Below are positions 23,033-32,133 of a DNA stretch of 64,000 nt, one piece after another. The stretch lies in assembly GCA_965240325.2 (NCBI GenBank), contig OZ251237.1:1054001-1118000 (forward strand). Direction: 5' to 3'. The DNA is from Rebecca billardiae RCC1528. Taxonomy: Eukaryota > Haptophyta. The notes beneath the pieces are model-generated. The model searched no databases, had not been told where the DNA came from, and saw only the letters and a list, made by a program, of their open reading frames with translations. The translations under genes and the position numbers were made by a program. Position 1 is the stretch's first letter; every line of letters begins with the position of its first letter.

Positions 23033-24025
23033 GAGGACGTGCGAGTTGAGAGTTTTGTGTTGCGTGCCACCGAGCCGCCGCGCGGCAAGCTGGTCGTTTC
23101 GCGCTCATCTCGATCGGCCTGCTGATTCGTCGGCTCGGGGTGGGGGACCTCGTTCAATGATACCATTGGTTGACTGATGAAAAGTGGTTAAATTCTCAGA
23201 GTTAACAACGGAAATCACACAAGCACTATTCGCGCCGTTCAGAACTTTCAGCTTGGCGGAGAATATTATTAATAGAGATCATCCGGTCCCGTCAAACCTT
23301 GACCATTCAAGGACCAATAACAATGCGGCAGACGCTCGTCAGTCGTCAGAAATGGTTCGTCGGTCGTCGGCGGCGTGCGTCCCGCCCCTGGAGGATTCAC
23401 GAAACCAGCATCGGAACCTTCCGATGCTGGTTTCGTGAATCCTCTCGGTCGGATGACTGCTACTAAAATTCGAAACCATCCGCCAAAAGGCGCGCCCGGC
23501 CGCTCCACCGCGGTCGTCGACGTGCACGCGGCTATGGCGCACGCGGTCGCACAGAGGCGCAGCGCCCTTCTGCGCCGCCGTGCGCCGCGCGTGAGTCAGC
23601 GCTTCACACAAGCCAGTCGGGTAGTTACTGTCGAGTCCCCGCACTGAACGGTATGCGCGCGCCGGACTGCCGGTCAGCCGGAGCCGGTCCGACGGACACG
23701 GCGGCCGGCGCCGGCTCCGTCACGGTGGTATTTTGTAAGCCCCTTGACGGCCTTGGCCCAACCGTGTCAGCAGACGGCGCGCTCAGGACTCCAATAATCG
23801 CTGACAGAGAGGCTCCGAGTCCCGCCGTCACCGAGGCCGAGCTGCAGCTTGCACGGCTGCACGGGCCGGGCTCGGCGATCGGCGATCCGAGACCGAGAGT
23901 CCGAGACGTTTGTTTATGGCGCCACAGTGTGACAGTCGTGAGTACAGTAGTGAGTGTAGTGACGCGTCGCTGGCGGGCTGGCACCCATGACCCAATAATG
24001 GGGCCTAGCTAGACTAGTATTAAGA
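23033..24025. other. Intergenic region with a perfect hairpin, no gene seen
   Basis: No convincing coding frame. GC content falls between 23150 and 23340. The palindrome at 23391-23444 is the only clear structure. Confidence 0.6.
23391..23444. repeat. Perfect inverted repeat, 26-bp arms with a 2-bp spacer
   Basis: The left arm 23391-23416 (starts GAGGATTCACGAAACC) and the right arm 23419-23444 are exact reverse complements around CC. No such palindrome was seen elsewhere in the window. It could be a hairpin in RNA, a protein-binding site, or a miniature mobile element reduced to its terminal repeats. Confidence 0.9.
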
Positions 24026-26579
24026 CTAGCCGTCACCGCGCATGATCAGCACGGCGGCGTCGTCGTCGTCGACGTCGCCCATCCCGACCTCGCCCATCCC
24101 CAGCTCCAGCTCCAGGCTGCGCGGCGCGAGGTCGTACGCGCCGTGGGCGGGCATCATCGCGCCGAGGAGCATCGGGTCTGAGACCGCCTCCCACGCGCCC
24201 GCGGCGTCGTGCGGCATGCGCAGGGCGCTGCTGAACGGCGCAGCGTCGTCCTCGGCCGACGGTTGCGCCGGTGGCCGCGCCCACTGCTGCTGCGGCTGCT
24301 GCTGCACCGCCGCCGCGCCGATGGGCACCGCCACCGCCCGTCTGTCCGCCGCCATCGCCGCCGCCGCCTCGCCTGTGGCGCCGTTCGCGCCAGCCTCCAT
24401 CTCGGAGGCTGCACGCTTTGTCGCCTTCGCCTTGCCGCGCCCCTTGCTACCGTCGCCGCCGCCGCCCTTGCGCAACTCGCGCGCCCGCGCCTCGACCACC
24501 GCCGCGCCGCCCTGCAGGAAGGGCTGCAGCGCGCTCTCCTGCTGCGCGCTGCACGCCGCGAACGGCTCCGGCAGCTCGCGGCGCGCGGCGAGCAGCGCGC
24601 GCAGCGCGCGAGCGCGCACGCGCGCGCTGCAGTGCAGCGAGAAGAGCGGCGATCGCTCCCTGCCGAGGAGCTCGACGAAGAGCGCGGGCACGTCGATCTG
24701 CCGCACGACCGGGCGCAGCGGCGCGCACTCGATCATCTGGAACAGCGCGAGCGCCGCCGTCTCCGCGACCGCGTGCTCCTTGGCCTCGAGGCCGCCCAGC
24801 ACCGCGCGCAAGAGCGCGGCCGAGAGCTGCGGCGCCGCGGCCGCGACCACGTGGTCGAGCGCGCAGATGTTGCACAGCAGCGCCATCGCGAGCTGCGAGG
24901 CGGCGCACGCCGGCGTGCGCGCCGCCAGGCGAGGGAGGGGCAGGCGCGGGCGCGGATGAGCGTGCGCGTGGCGGTGTGCGCGCGCGAGCGCATGCTGGCG
25001 CCCGCCCGAGCGCCGCCGCGCCGCGCGCGCGCGTCACCTGCACGAGCATGCTGTCACGCTCGGTCAGCATGTTCGCGACGTGCCGCAGGATGCCCAGCTG
25101 CACCATGGACTCGCACGCCTGCGCGCTCGTCGAGAGCGTGACGGTGAGCGCGGCCGCGCGCTTGCGCACCGACTGCGCCGCCTGCCACTGCGTCGGACCG
25201 TCCGATCGCCCCTCCTCCGTGTCTTCCAGATCCGGCTCGGCGCCCGCGCCGCCGTCGCCGAGCTCGATCGCCACCTCGCGGTCGAGATGCTGCAGCAGCT
25301 TGGCGAGGAGCACGCCGCCCGACGTGCGCACGAGCTGCGCGCACGCCTCCGCGCCGCCGCTCGCCAGGTTGTGCAGCAGGCAGAGCGAGCGCAGCGTCGG
25401 TCGGAAGAGGCCAAAGCTGATCGCTCGGCTCACGCGCTCGAGCACGCCCGCGCGCAGCAGCGGCTCGTGCGCCGACGGGTCGAGCGCGAGGTTCTGCAGC
25501 ACGCCGAGCGCGTCGACGAGCAGCGAGCCGGCGGCCGGCGGCGCCGCGCCATCCGCGCAGCCCGCGCGCGCCGGCGTGCCGCCCGCCGCGCTGAGCAGCG
25601 GGCGCGCGTCGAGCGCGCGCACGAGCCCACCGATCGCGCCCGCGCGCGCGCACAGCCGGAGCCGGCAGCCGCTGTTGTGCGTGAGCGCGAGCAGGATGCG
25701 CATCGCCTGCGCGCAGCCCGGCGCGTCGAGCGCGCACGCCACCTCGCTCACGCTCTCGACCGCGCCGGCGACGAGCAGCGCGTAGTGGCTCGCTGGCTCG
25801 CGCGCGCACTCGTCCGAGATCCGCGCGAGCACCTCCGGCACCGCCTCAGCGCACGGCCCGGCCGAGCGCAGCGCGACGCGGAGCTCGTGCGCGAGGGGCA
25901 CCCAGCGCGCGCAGCGCTCGCGCAGCTGCACCTCGTCCTCGTTCAGCCACTGCCACTCCACGGCGGAGAGGTCCACCCACTCGGACGGCCCGGAGTTCAT
26001 CCGGACGCGCACGCTCGTCGGCTTGCTCAGCCGCACCGCCTCGATGCGGCCGGCGAACTCGAGCTGCATCTCGCCGATGAAGTAGTACGCGACGAGCCAG
26101 CGGCCGACCGAGTCGGCGGTCGGCGCCTCGTTCACGCCCTCCCACCACTCGGGCAGCTCGATCCAGATGCGCGGCTTCGCCGCGCGCGCCACGCGCTTCG
26201 CCGAGGAGGCGGGCCTGTTGCCGCCCGACGCGAGGTGCGCGCCGTCGCTGCCATTCGCGCCCGCATCGGATTCGCTCCGGCCGCCGGTGGACTTGCTCTT
26301 GCCCGTGCGCGTGCGCGTCTGCGCCCGCTCGTTGGGCGTGCTCGGCGGCCCCTCGCCGCTCCCCGCCGCCTCGTCAGGCGGCTGCTGCGCGGGCGCGGGC
26401 GCTGCGGCCGGCGCTTCGGCCGGCGCTTCGGCCGGCGCTTCGGCCGGCGCTTCGGCCGGCGCGTCGATGGCCGCCGGGGCAGCCGCCGGCGCGGCCTCCG
26501 CAGGCGACGCGGCCTCCGCAGGCGACGTGGGCACGTAGACGCCCACGTCCGCCGACCTGCGCACGCGCCTGCTGTCCAT
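24026..26579 (-). CDS. Armadillo-like repeat protein, function unknown
   Basis: Two exons, 26579-25038 and 24892-24026 (TAG), join in phase 0 for 802 residues. The start is the first ATG before the low-complexity N-terminus, MDSRRVRRSADVGVYVPTSP. Residues about 25-60 repeat PAEAPAEAPAEA from a 15-bp tandem repeat. A chromo/Tudor-like stretch with WIELPEWWEGV, GRWLVAYYF and SEWVDLSAVEWQWL follows. Armadillo-type helices then include ALGVLQNLALDPSAHEPLL, LRSLCLLHNLASGGAEACA and MALLCNICALDHVVAAAAPQ. The C-terminal 180 residues are low complexity (KGRGKAKATKRAASE, poly-Gln) and end in an acidic GDVDDDDAAVLIMRGDG. A nuclear scaffold is a guess only. The intron begins GTGACG. Confidence 0.75.
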
Positions 26580-26651
26580 GAGCCCGGTGCGTGTGCTGCT
26601 CGGAGCGCCGCGGCGAGCACGCCGCGAGCGCGCCACAGCTCGAAGTGCCCA

Positions 26652-26685
26652 CCGGCTTGGGGAGCAAACCCTCAGGATCGGGCGA
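26652..26685 (-). promoter_or_regulatory. Shared upstream element, copy facing the armadillo gene
   Basis: On the minus strand this reads CGCCCGATCCTGAGGGTTTG then CTCCCCAAGC. The same 30-base block occurs on the plus strand at 28278-28309, upstream of the permease. In both cases it points toward the gene it precedes, roughly 75-130 bp before the ATG. A core-promoter or 5' UTR element is inferred. Confidence 0.5.
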
Positions 26686-26964
26686 TGGCGACCAATCTGA
26701 CCCGCACCACGCGCGCTGCGCAGGCTGATGCGCGGCCCTCGCGGCGCGCACGCCCGCGCGCGCTGGGCGGATGGCACCGGGAGACATGGAGGATCATCCC
26801 CGTCCCTTCTCGCCTCGCACTCTCGCCTCTCTCCGCCGCGCAGGACCTGTTGCATTCCGCCCGGCCCGGCCCGGGCGGCGGCCACGCGCTCTTGAGGCTG
26901 CGCGCGTGGCCCATCCAGGGCGAGTTTCGAGGCGCTCTCGAGCTTGGCACGTCGGGGCATATAC

Positions 26965-27198
26965 ATGGGCAACTGCTGCAAGCGCGCTCGCCCGTGCGCG
27001 CGGCGAGTCGCCGGCGCTGGGCGATCTACTGAGGGTCGTGCAGTGTCGCAACTTCAGCCGTCGACAGCTGCCATCCGCGTAGGGTTGCGTGCGCGCCCAC
27101 TTACGGTCACGTCGGCGCGTCGAGGTGGGCAGATTACGGCCTATAGATGCTGCTACGATCATAGTAGGCGGCGTCGATCGCGAGCGTGCGTGCGGTAG
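26965..27198 (+). CDS. Small ORF with an N-myristoylation-like start, doubtful
   Basis: ATG 26965 gives a 77-residue basic ORF beginning MGNCCKRARPCARR. MGxxC(C) starts are typical of N-myristoylated, palmitoylated proteins. The rest is Arg-rich and has no domain. A GTGCGCGCGG sequence shortly after the start looks like this genome's intron donor, so it could be a first exon, but no matching downstream exon was found. Confidence 0.2.
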   Translation: MGNCCKRARPCARRVAGAGRSTEGRAVSQLQPSTAAIRVGLRARPLTVTSARRGGQITAYRCCYDHSRRRRSRACVR

Positions 27199-27417
27199 CC
27201 TGAGCTGAGGCGCCGGTCGGTGCGCCGCGGCCGCCGGCGGCGCCGGGCACGACGACCTGAGTCAGAGGCGGCCGCAGACCGGGCGAGCGTGGTCGTGCGT
27301 TCGCTCAGGAGCTGATGGCGGCAGTCGTCGACGGCGACGGGGCGGGCGCTTGTGCGCGAGGCTCGTCGTGGCCTGCAGCTTCGGCGAGCGTGCACTTCGT
27401 GCCGACGTGCGTGAGGA

Positions 27418-28128
27418 TCAAAGCCTTGCTACAGGTTCGGGCGACATGCGTGCCCCACCGACGCGCCGCCGCCGCCGGCCGAAGCGAGGCGGCGGCTGCG
27501 CGCGCCTGCGCGCGTAGCTCGAGCTCATGCGCCTTGGCCGGGAAGCTCGCGCCCATGCCTTACAAGGCTGCGGCGATCGCGGCGAGCTCCGGGGGCGCTC
27601 GGCGCGCAGCGCGGGCGCAGCTTGGCCGACCATCTTGCCATGCGCGAGCAGGTGCTGCACGACGGTGAGCACGGCGTCGGCGGTCATCCATGGCACCTGC
27701 GACAGATGCTGGCGACCGGACATATGCCTCGCCGCACGCTGAGCCTCGGCCAGCTGCCAGCGGTGCGTCTGGGTATTGAGCAGCAGGTAGTGAGTCGGCG
27801 CCGTCAGTTCAGCGGCGCCGAGGCGCACGCCTTGCAGGAGCCGGCCGTCCACAAAGCACACGCGGCTGGTGAAGTTGTGCGGGAGCCACTGCGGCGCGAA
27901 GATGGCAAAGAGTAGGCGGCCAGGCGCCTGCGCATGCCACGCGCTCGGCAGTGCGGCCTCGTTGTCCGCCGTGAGCGCGAGCGCGTACACGTCGAGGCCG
28001 CCGGCCGAGCCGATGACGACGAGCTCAGCGTCCCACTGTCCAGGGTCGCCGTCTTCGATGAGGAGGTCGATCTGGGGCAGAGATGGCAGCGCGGCGCTCG
28101 CCTGACCCTCGTCAGACTGCGCGCTCAT
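27418..28128 (-). CDS. Conserved-looking protein of unknown function
   Basis: ATG 28126-28128 opens 236 residues. The first 150 look genuine: MSAQSDEGQASAALPSLPQI, LLIEDGDPGQWDAELVVIGS, LDVYALALTADNEAALPSAW and FAPQWLPHNFTSRVCFVDGR. A region HMSGRQHLSQVPWMTADAVL and VVQHLLAHGKM follows. Beyond residue about 160 the frame becomes Arg/Pro/Ser-rich, while another minus frame (27305-27556) reads ASFPAKAHELELRAQARAAA and LILTHVGTKCTLAEAAGH. A missed intron near 27560-27640 may therefore join the two, giving a different C-terminus. No family is recognised. The start was chosen because upstream sequence loses coding character. It is divergent from the permease with 281 bp between. Confidence 0.55.
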   Translation of the reverse strand: MSAQSDEGQASAALPSLPQIDLLIEDGDPGQWDAELVVIGSAGGLDVYALALTADNEAALPSAWHAQAPGRLLFAIFAPQWLPHNFTSRVCFVDGRLLQGVRLGAAELTAPTHYLLLNTQTHRWQLAEAQRAARHMSGRQHLSQVPWMTADAVLTVVQHLLAHGKMVGQAAPALRAERPRSSPRSPQPCKAWARASRPRRMSSSYARRRAQPPPRFGRRRRRVGGARMSPEPVARL

Positions 28129-28277
28129 CCGCGCGGCAGTTTCGAGCAGCGTACCTCCCGCCGTCAGCGCCGCAGGGCAGCGGCGGCCACAACCTCGCGA
28201 GGGCCGAGGTCCAACGGACTGGCAGAGGCGGGCAGGGGTGCGCCGCGACGGGGGGGGGGGTCGCGGCGCACCTCGCT

Positions 28278-28309
28278 CGCCCGATCCTGAGGGTTTGCTC
28301 CCCAAGCCA
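28278..28309 (+). promoter_or_regulatory. Shared upstream element, copy facing the permease gene
   Basis: CGCCCGATCCTGAGGGTTTG followed by CTCCCCAAGC, about 100 bp upstream of the permease ATG. It is identical over about 30 bases to the inverted copy at 26652-26685, and the similarity continues weakly into CACCGG on one side. Confidence 0.5.
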
Positions 28310-28409
28310 CCGGTGTGCGCCGCAGCGCCTGCCCGCCTCGCTGGTGACGCCAGCAAGCGGTCCGGATCGTCCAACCGGACTGCCGCGCGGTTGCCACGAC
28401 CGGCGCGCA

Positions 28410-30227
28410 ATGCCGGGAATCAACCCTCGCACGGACGGGGGCGCCGACGGGGCGTCAATGGGCGCCGACATACCAGCAGACACGCGGCTGAAACGGCGTT
28501 ACGGGCCGCTCACGCTCACGCTCCTCGGCATTGGCGCATCGGTGGGCTCGGGCATCTTTGTCGTGACCGGCTTTGCCGCGCACCGCGCTGGGCCCGCGGT
28601 CGCTGCCTGCTTTGCGGCCTCCGCAGTCATCTGCGCAGCCAACGGCCTGTGCTACGCCGAGCTCGCCTCGCGCTTCCCCGTGAGCGGCGGGATCTACGTG
28701 TTCACGTACAACACCTTTGGCCGGCTGCCCGCGCTGATCGTCGTCGTCAATCTCCTGATCGACTACTACGTAGGTGCAGCCGTGCTCGCGCGGAGCTTCG
28801 TCTCGTACGCGCTCGTGTCGATGCCCGCCTCGTGGACCTGGCTCGCCGTGATCCCGGTGAACGGGCTTCTCTCCCTCAGCTTCACCGCGCCGTGCGTCAC
28901 GCTGCTGCTCACAGGCTGGCTCGCGCGCGGCGCCGCGCACGGCACCTCGCTGAACAACGCGCTGACGGCGCTCAAGCTGACCGTCGTGCTGCTCGTGCTC
29001 GGCGCCGGCGCGCGGCTGATCACGCCCGCGCTCTGGTCGCCGTTCGTCCCGTCGGACGTCGGCGCCGTGGAGCTGCTCCAGGTGAGCGCCCTCGTCTTCT
29101 TCTCGTACACCGGCTTCGACGCGATCGCGAACGCGGCCGAGGAGTGCGTCGAGCCGCAGCGCAGCATCCCGGTGGCAATCGTCGCGTGCGTGTGCGTGTG
29201 TGCGGTGCTGTACGTCTCCGTCTCGCTGCTGATCATCGGCGTGGTGCCGCGCGCCGAGATTGACATCTCGGCGCCCATCGCGCAGATCTTTGCGGACGGC
29301 CGCGGCGTCGGGTGGGAGGTGCCTGTCGTCTCGCTCGGCGCAGCTGTGGGCCTGCTGACCACACTGCTGGTGGGTATGTACGCGCAGGCGCGCACCGTGC
29401 TCGGCCTCGCGCGCGACCTCTCGCCCGCGGACGACGAGCCGGCGCTGGCGTGCGGCGCGAGGCTGATGCAGGCGCTGAAGCGCGTGAGCGCGACGCGCGG
29501 CACGCCGGTGAACGCGCAGCTGCTCTGCGGCGCGATCGCGACCGCGCTCGCGGCCGTGCTGGACGTGCACCTGCTCACACGCTTCCTCTCCGCCGGCGTG
29601 CTGCTGTCGTACTGCATGGCGTGCGCGTGCGCGCTCTCGCTGCGGCTGCGCCGCGTGGACGTGCGCGCGCTGCGCCGCTGGCCCGTGGTCCTCGCCGCGT
29701 GCGCCGCATCCTGCGTGCTCGGCACGATCTTGGCCCGCGTCGGCGTCCCCGCCGGCGCGGTGGTGTGCGTGCTGCTCGCCACGCTCGCGAGCGGACACAC
29801 CGCTCTCGCGCACGCCTACACCGGGCGGCGCGAGCGTGACGCAGCGCCCGCGGCCTCGTTCAGCATGCCGCTCGTCCCGCTGCTGCCGCTCGGCGCGCTG
29901 TGCGCGAACTGCGTGCTGATTGGCAACCTGCCCTGGGAGGCGCTCGTGCGGCTCGCCGTCGTGACGCTCGCGACCGTCGCGCTGCGCGGCTGGGTGATGC
30001 GTGGCGCTCACCTGCATCCGCAGCCCCTGACGGTGCACCAAGCGGGCGACGACATCGACAATGCGCTGGACGAGGTGCTCATGCAATCGGGCTCGCCGCT
30101 CTCGGACCAGCATGGAGTCTGGTCCGAGGGCGGCACAGGCCAGGCGGGTTCGCCTCTCAGAGTCTCTGCGATGCCGTCTCAGACACCGGCACGCATCCCC
30201 GCGGCCGCACCTGCAGCAGCGAGCTGA
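28410..30227 (+). CDS. Amino acid permease, APC superfamily (cationic amino acid transporter-like)
   Basis: Single exon, 605 residues, ATG 28410 to TGA 30225-30227. After a soluble N-terminus, TM1 carries the glycine-rich family motif GIGASVGSGIFVVTGFAAH. LASRFPVSGGIYVFTYNTFG follows at the second and third helices, and VFFSYTGFDAIANAAEEC with EPQRSIPVAIV near the middle, as in CAT/SLC7 transporters. About 12-14 hydrophobic helices are visible, and the C-terminus is a soluble Ser/Pro/Ala tail. The family moves amino acids with or without protons across the plasma or vacuolar membrane; the substrate cannot be read from sequence. The start is the first ATG with a family-like spacing to TM1. Confidence 0.88.
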   Translation: MPGINPRTDGGADGASMGADIPADTRLKRRYGPLTLTLLGIGASVGSGIFVVTGFAAHRAGPAVAACFAASAVICAANGLCYAELASRFPVSGGIYVFTYNTFGRLPALIVVVNLLIDYYVGAAVLARSFVSYALVSMPASWTWLAVIPVNGLLSLSFTAPCVTLLLTGWLARGAAHGTSLNNALTALKLTVVLLVLGAGARLITPALWSPFVPSDVGAVELLQVSALVFFSYTGFDAIANAAEECVEPQRSIPVAIVACVCVCAVLYVSVSLLIIGVVPRAEIDISAPIAQIFADGRGVGWEVPVVSLGAAVGLLTTLLVGMYAQARTVLGLARDLSPADDEPALACGARLMQALKRVSATRGTPVNAQLLCGAIATALAAVLDVHLLTRFLSAGVLLSYCMACACALSLRLRRVDVRALRRWPVVLAACAASCVLGTILARVGVPAGAVVCVLLATLASGHTALAHAYTGRRERDAAPAASFSMPLVPLLPLGALCANCVLIGNLPWEALVRLAVVTLATVALRGWVMRGAHLHPQPLTVHQAGDDIDNALDEVLMQSGSPLSDQHGVWSEGGTGQAGSPLRVSAMPSQTPARIPAAAPAAAS

Positions 30228-30421
30228 AAAGTGAAAGTCGCGGTGCAGTCTGCCATTGGATTGACGGTGGAGGCCATCGGACTACGGCGCACTTTTGACA
30301 GATCTCAGCCGCGGGCGCGGGCTCTTACGCGGAGTCGCGACAGTCTTAGTAGGTGTGTATGGCGAACGTCACTCGGCCGATTCTGGTTTCGCGGCACAGA
30401 TAGCTGCTGAGTTTTCAAACG

Positions 30422-30709
30422 TCACCTGCTTGCCGTATCACTGGCACCACGGGTCCGCTTGATGAACTCGCGGATGCACTTGCGATACAGGAACTTCTCG
30501 TCGTCGCACAGCTCGATGTTGTACTCCTCAACGCATGCGACGTAGCGATCGAGCAGTGTTGCGCACGGCCGGCTCGAATCATGCTCACGCAGCAGCTCAG
30601 CCGTGCGTGAATCCACGCTCACACCTCGCACCTCGCTCCCCATCTCGATCCACTCCGTCTTGCGAGCCGCTTCATCCTCGTCCCCAGCGGTCGGTGCGAC
30701 GTCCGGCAT
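30422..30709 (-). CDS. Twin CX9C (CHCH-type) small protein
   Basis: ATG 30707-30709 opens 95 residues: MPDVAPTAGDEDEAARKTEW then a C-terminal helical pair. Cysteines are spaced C-9-C (CATLLDRYVAC) and C-9-C (CDDEKFLYRKC), separated by 8 residues. This is the twin CX9C pattern of mitochondrial intermembrane-space proteins folded by Mia40, many of which assist respiratory-complex assembly. Which member it is cannot be said. The frame is open further upstream (to 30949), but that would run antisense into the CCDC103-like gene, so the shorter start is preferred. It is divergent from CCDC103-like with 169 bp between starts. Confidence 0.65.
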   Translation of the reverse strand: MPDVAPTAGDEDEAARKTEWIEMGSEVRGVSVDSRTAELLREHDSSRPCATLLDRYVACVEEYNIELCDDEKFLYRKCIREFIKRTRGASDTASR

Positions 30710-30878
30710 ATTTTGCTCATCGTCGATTACTCGATTCCTCGGTGAGTCCGGGGATCTGGAGATCGACGCTTGACTTTCCAACTTGGTGAGCAGCGGGTCC
30801 GGAGAAGCCGCCGCGGCGGGTTTCAGCGGGCGCGGGCCACCAGGCATCGAGACGTTGGCCTCACCGCTAGCAACGGCA

Positions 30879-31652
30879 ATGGAGCTGCACATGGGCATGG
30901 CGGATGCCCTCGAGGCGGACCGGCGGAAGAAGGAGGTGAATGACGCCAAGTTGCGCGCCGTCGCACAGCACGTGGATTACGACCAGTTCTGCAACCTCGT
31001 CGCCGGCGCGCATCTCAAGCCCGTCAAGCCGGTTGACAAGAACTCTGGGCGCGAGGAGTTCAACTACTTTGTCATGCCGAAGGAGAAGGCGACGGGCGTG
31101 GGGGCGGCGGGTGGCACGCGGCAGCCGAACGCGGCCCCTGCGCCCACGCTCAAGGTGCCTAAGACGGGCCTCGAATTCCACCGGATGTGGCGCCGGCAAT
31201 GCCGGACGAGTGAGGCGCGGCGCGCCTACCTCGAGCTCGTGGACACAAAGCTGCTGCCGATGATTTTCCAGTCAGAGTTCGAGCCCGACATCCTCGATGG
31301 CGTCGTGCAGACGCTTGAGGCCGTCGTCGACCCGCAAACCCTCGACGCGCGCCTCACAGCCGCGGTGGTGCCGGAGAGCGACGGCGCGCGCGACGCGCTC
31401 GCCGATGACCTGCTGCTTGCAGCCAGCTGGCTGTCGATGCTGCCGGAAGTGAACCGCTTTGAGCTGGCCCTGGAGTTTGCCTCTGAGCAGACGCGCGCCT
31501 CACTCGCCGCCCTGGCCGTGGCCCTGCGCGACAAGCGGTGCGCCAAGCTCGGCCACAGCTCCGAACGACTCGCCGCCGAGATGCGTGAGCTGCTGCGGCC
31601 GCGAGCGCTTGCGGATTGCTTTGGCCGATTTGGCGTCGAGGCAGCCGACTGA
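30879..31652 (+). CDS. CCDC103/DNAAF19-like dynein arm assembly factor
   Basis: Single exon, 257 residues, ATG 30879 to TGA 31650-31652. The N-terminus MELHMGMADALEADRRKKEV then NDAKLRAVAQHVDYDQFCNL and VAGAHLKPVKPVDKNSG matches the conserved CCDC103 opening (AKLRAV...HLKP). A central FHRMWRRQC parallels the animal FYRDWRRH. The C-terminal half is all helical, with WLSMLPEVNRFELALEFAS, consistent with the RPAP3_C-type domain of this family. CCDC103 is needed to attach dynein arms to axonemal microtubules, so its presence implies motile cilia or flagella. Length is close to human (242). The frame is open upstream of the ATG but without another ATG. Confidence 0.82.
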   Translation: MELHMGMADALEADRRKKEVNDAKLRAVAQHVDYDQFCNLVAGAHLKPVKPVDKNSGREEFNYFVMPKEKATGVGAAGGTRQPNAAPAPTLKVPKTGLEFHRMWRRQCRTSEARRAYLELVDTKLLPMIFQSEFEPDILDGVVQTLEAVVDPQTLDARLTAAVVPESDGARDALADDLLLAASWLSMLPEVNRFELALEFASEQTRASLAALAVALRDKRCAKLGHSSERLAAEMRELLRPRALADCFGRFGVEAAD

Positions 31653-32133
31653 CAATGGCAGCCCGGCTCCCGGGGCACCTCGACCGTGCGCGTGACACGC
31701 TGACGACTCTATTGACTCGCAGTGTCAGACTCACGCCCCAGCCGCGCAGGACGCCAGGCGGAAGTACTCTGGCGCTGACCCGGTGCGGCGGTTGGCTGAG
31801 TGGAAATCCGCGCTGAATAAAAAAAGGCACCTCAAAAAGCTCAGCTGCGTCAAACCTGCCCACGAGCCTGACGATCCGGGCAACTTTTCGAGGCCTGGCA
31901 GGCGTTTCTGCCAGGCTCGACGAAGGCCACGTCTCCCGTGCCCTCGTCTCGCAACGCCTTCGTCTGGGCAGCTCGGGAGGTTACGCCAAGCTCGATGCCG
32001 AGGATTCCAAGGGCACCCTTGCACAGGATTGGTGCGTTCGGCTCGCCTCGGACCCGCAACAGCGAACTCGCTGTGCGTCTCGGCGCCAGGGCCGAGCCAG
32101 CCAGCGAGCTATCGTCATCGTCGTCGGCCCATC
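31653..32133. other. Spacer upstream of the plastid translocator, no gene seen
   Basis: No supported ORF. The plus frame of the translocator is open upstream, but composition changes and the next ATG after 31783 is at 32134, which begins the signal peptide. A GCCAGGCGTTTCTGCCAGGC-like inverted repeat lies near 31893-31914. Confidence 0.5.

Larger units (their letters stand above)
26580..27417. other. Upstream region and spacer
   Basis: Contains the shared element at 26652-26685, about 75 bp upstream of the armadillo gene. It also holds a small plus-strand ORF (26965-27198). Otherwise no supported gene. Confidence 0.5.

Noticed and set aside
28455-30113. 552-residue minus-strand ORF opposite the permease
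   Set aside because: Arg/Ala/His-rich shadow frame with no domain, while the plus frame has full APC-family motifs.
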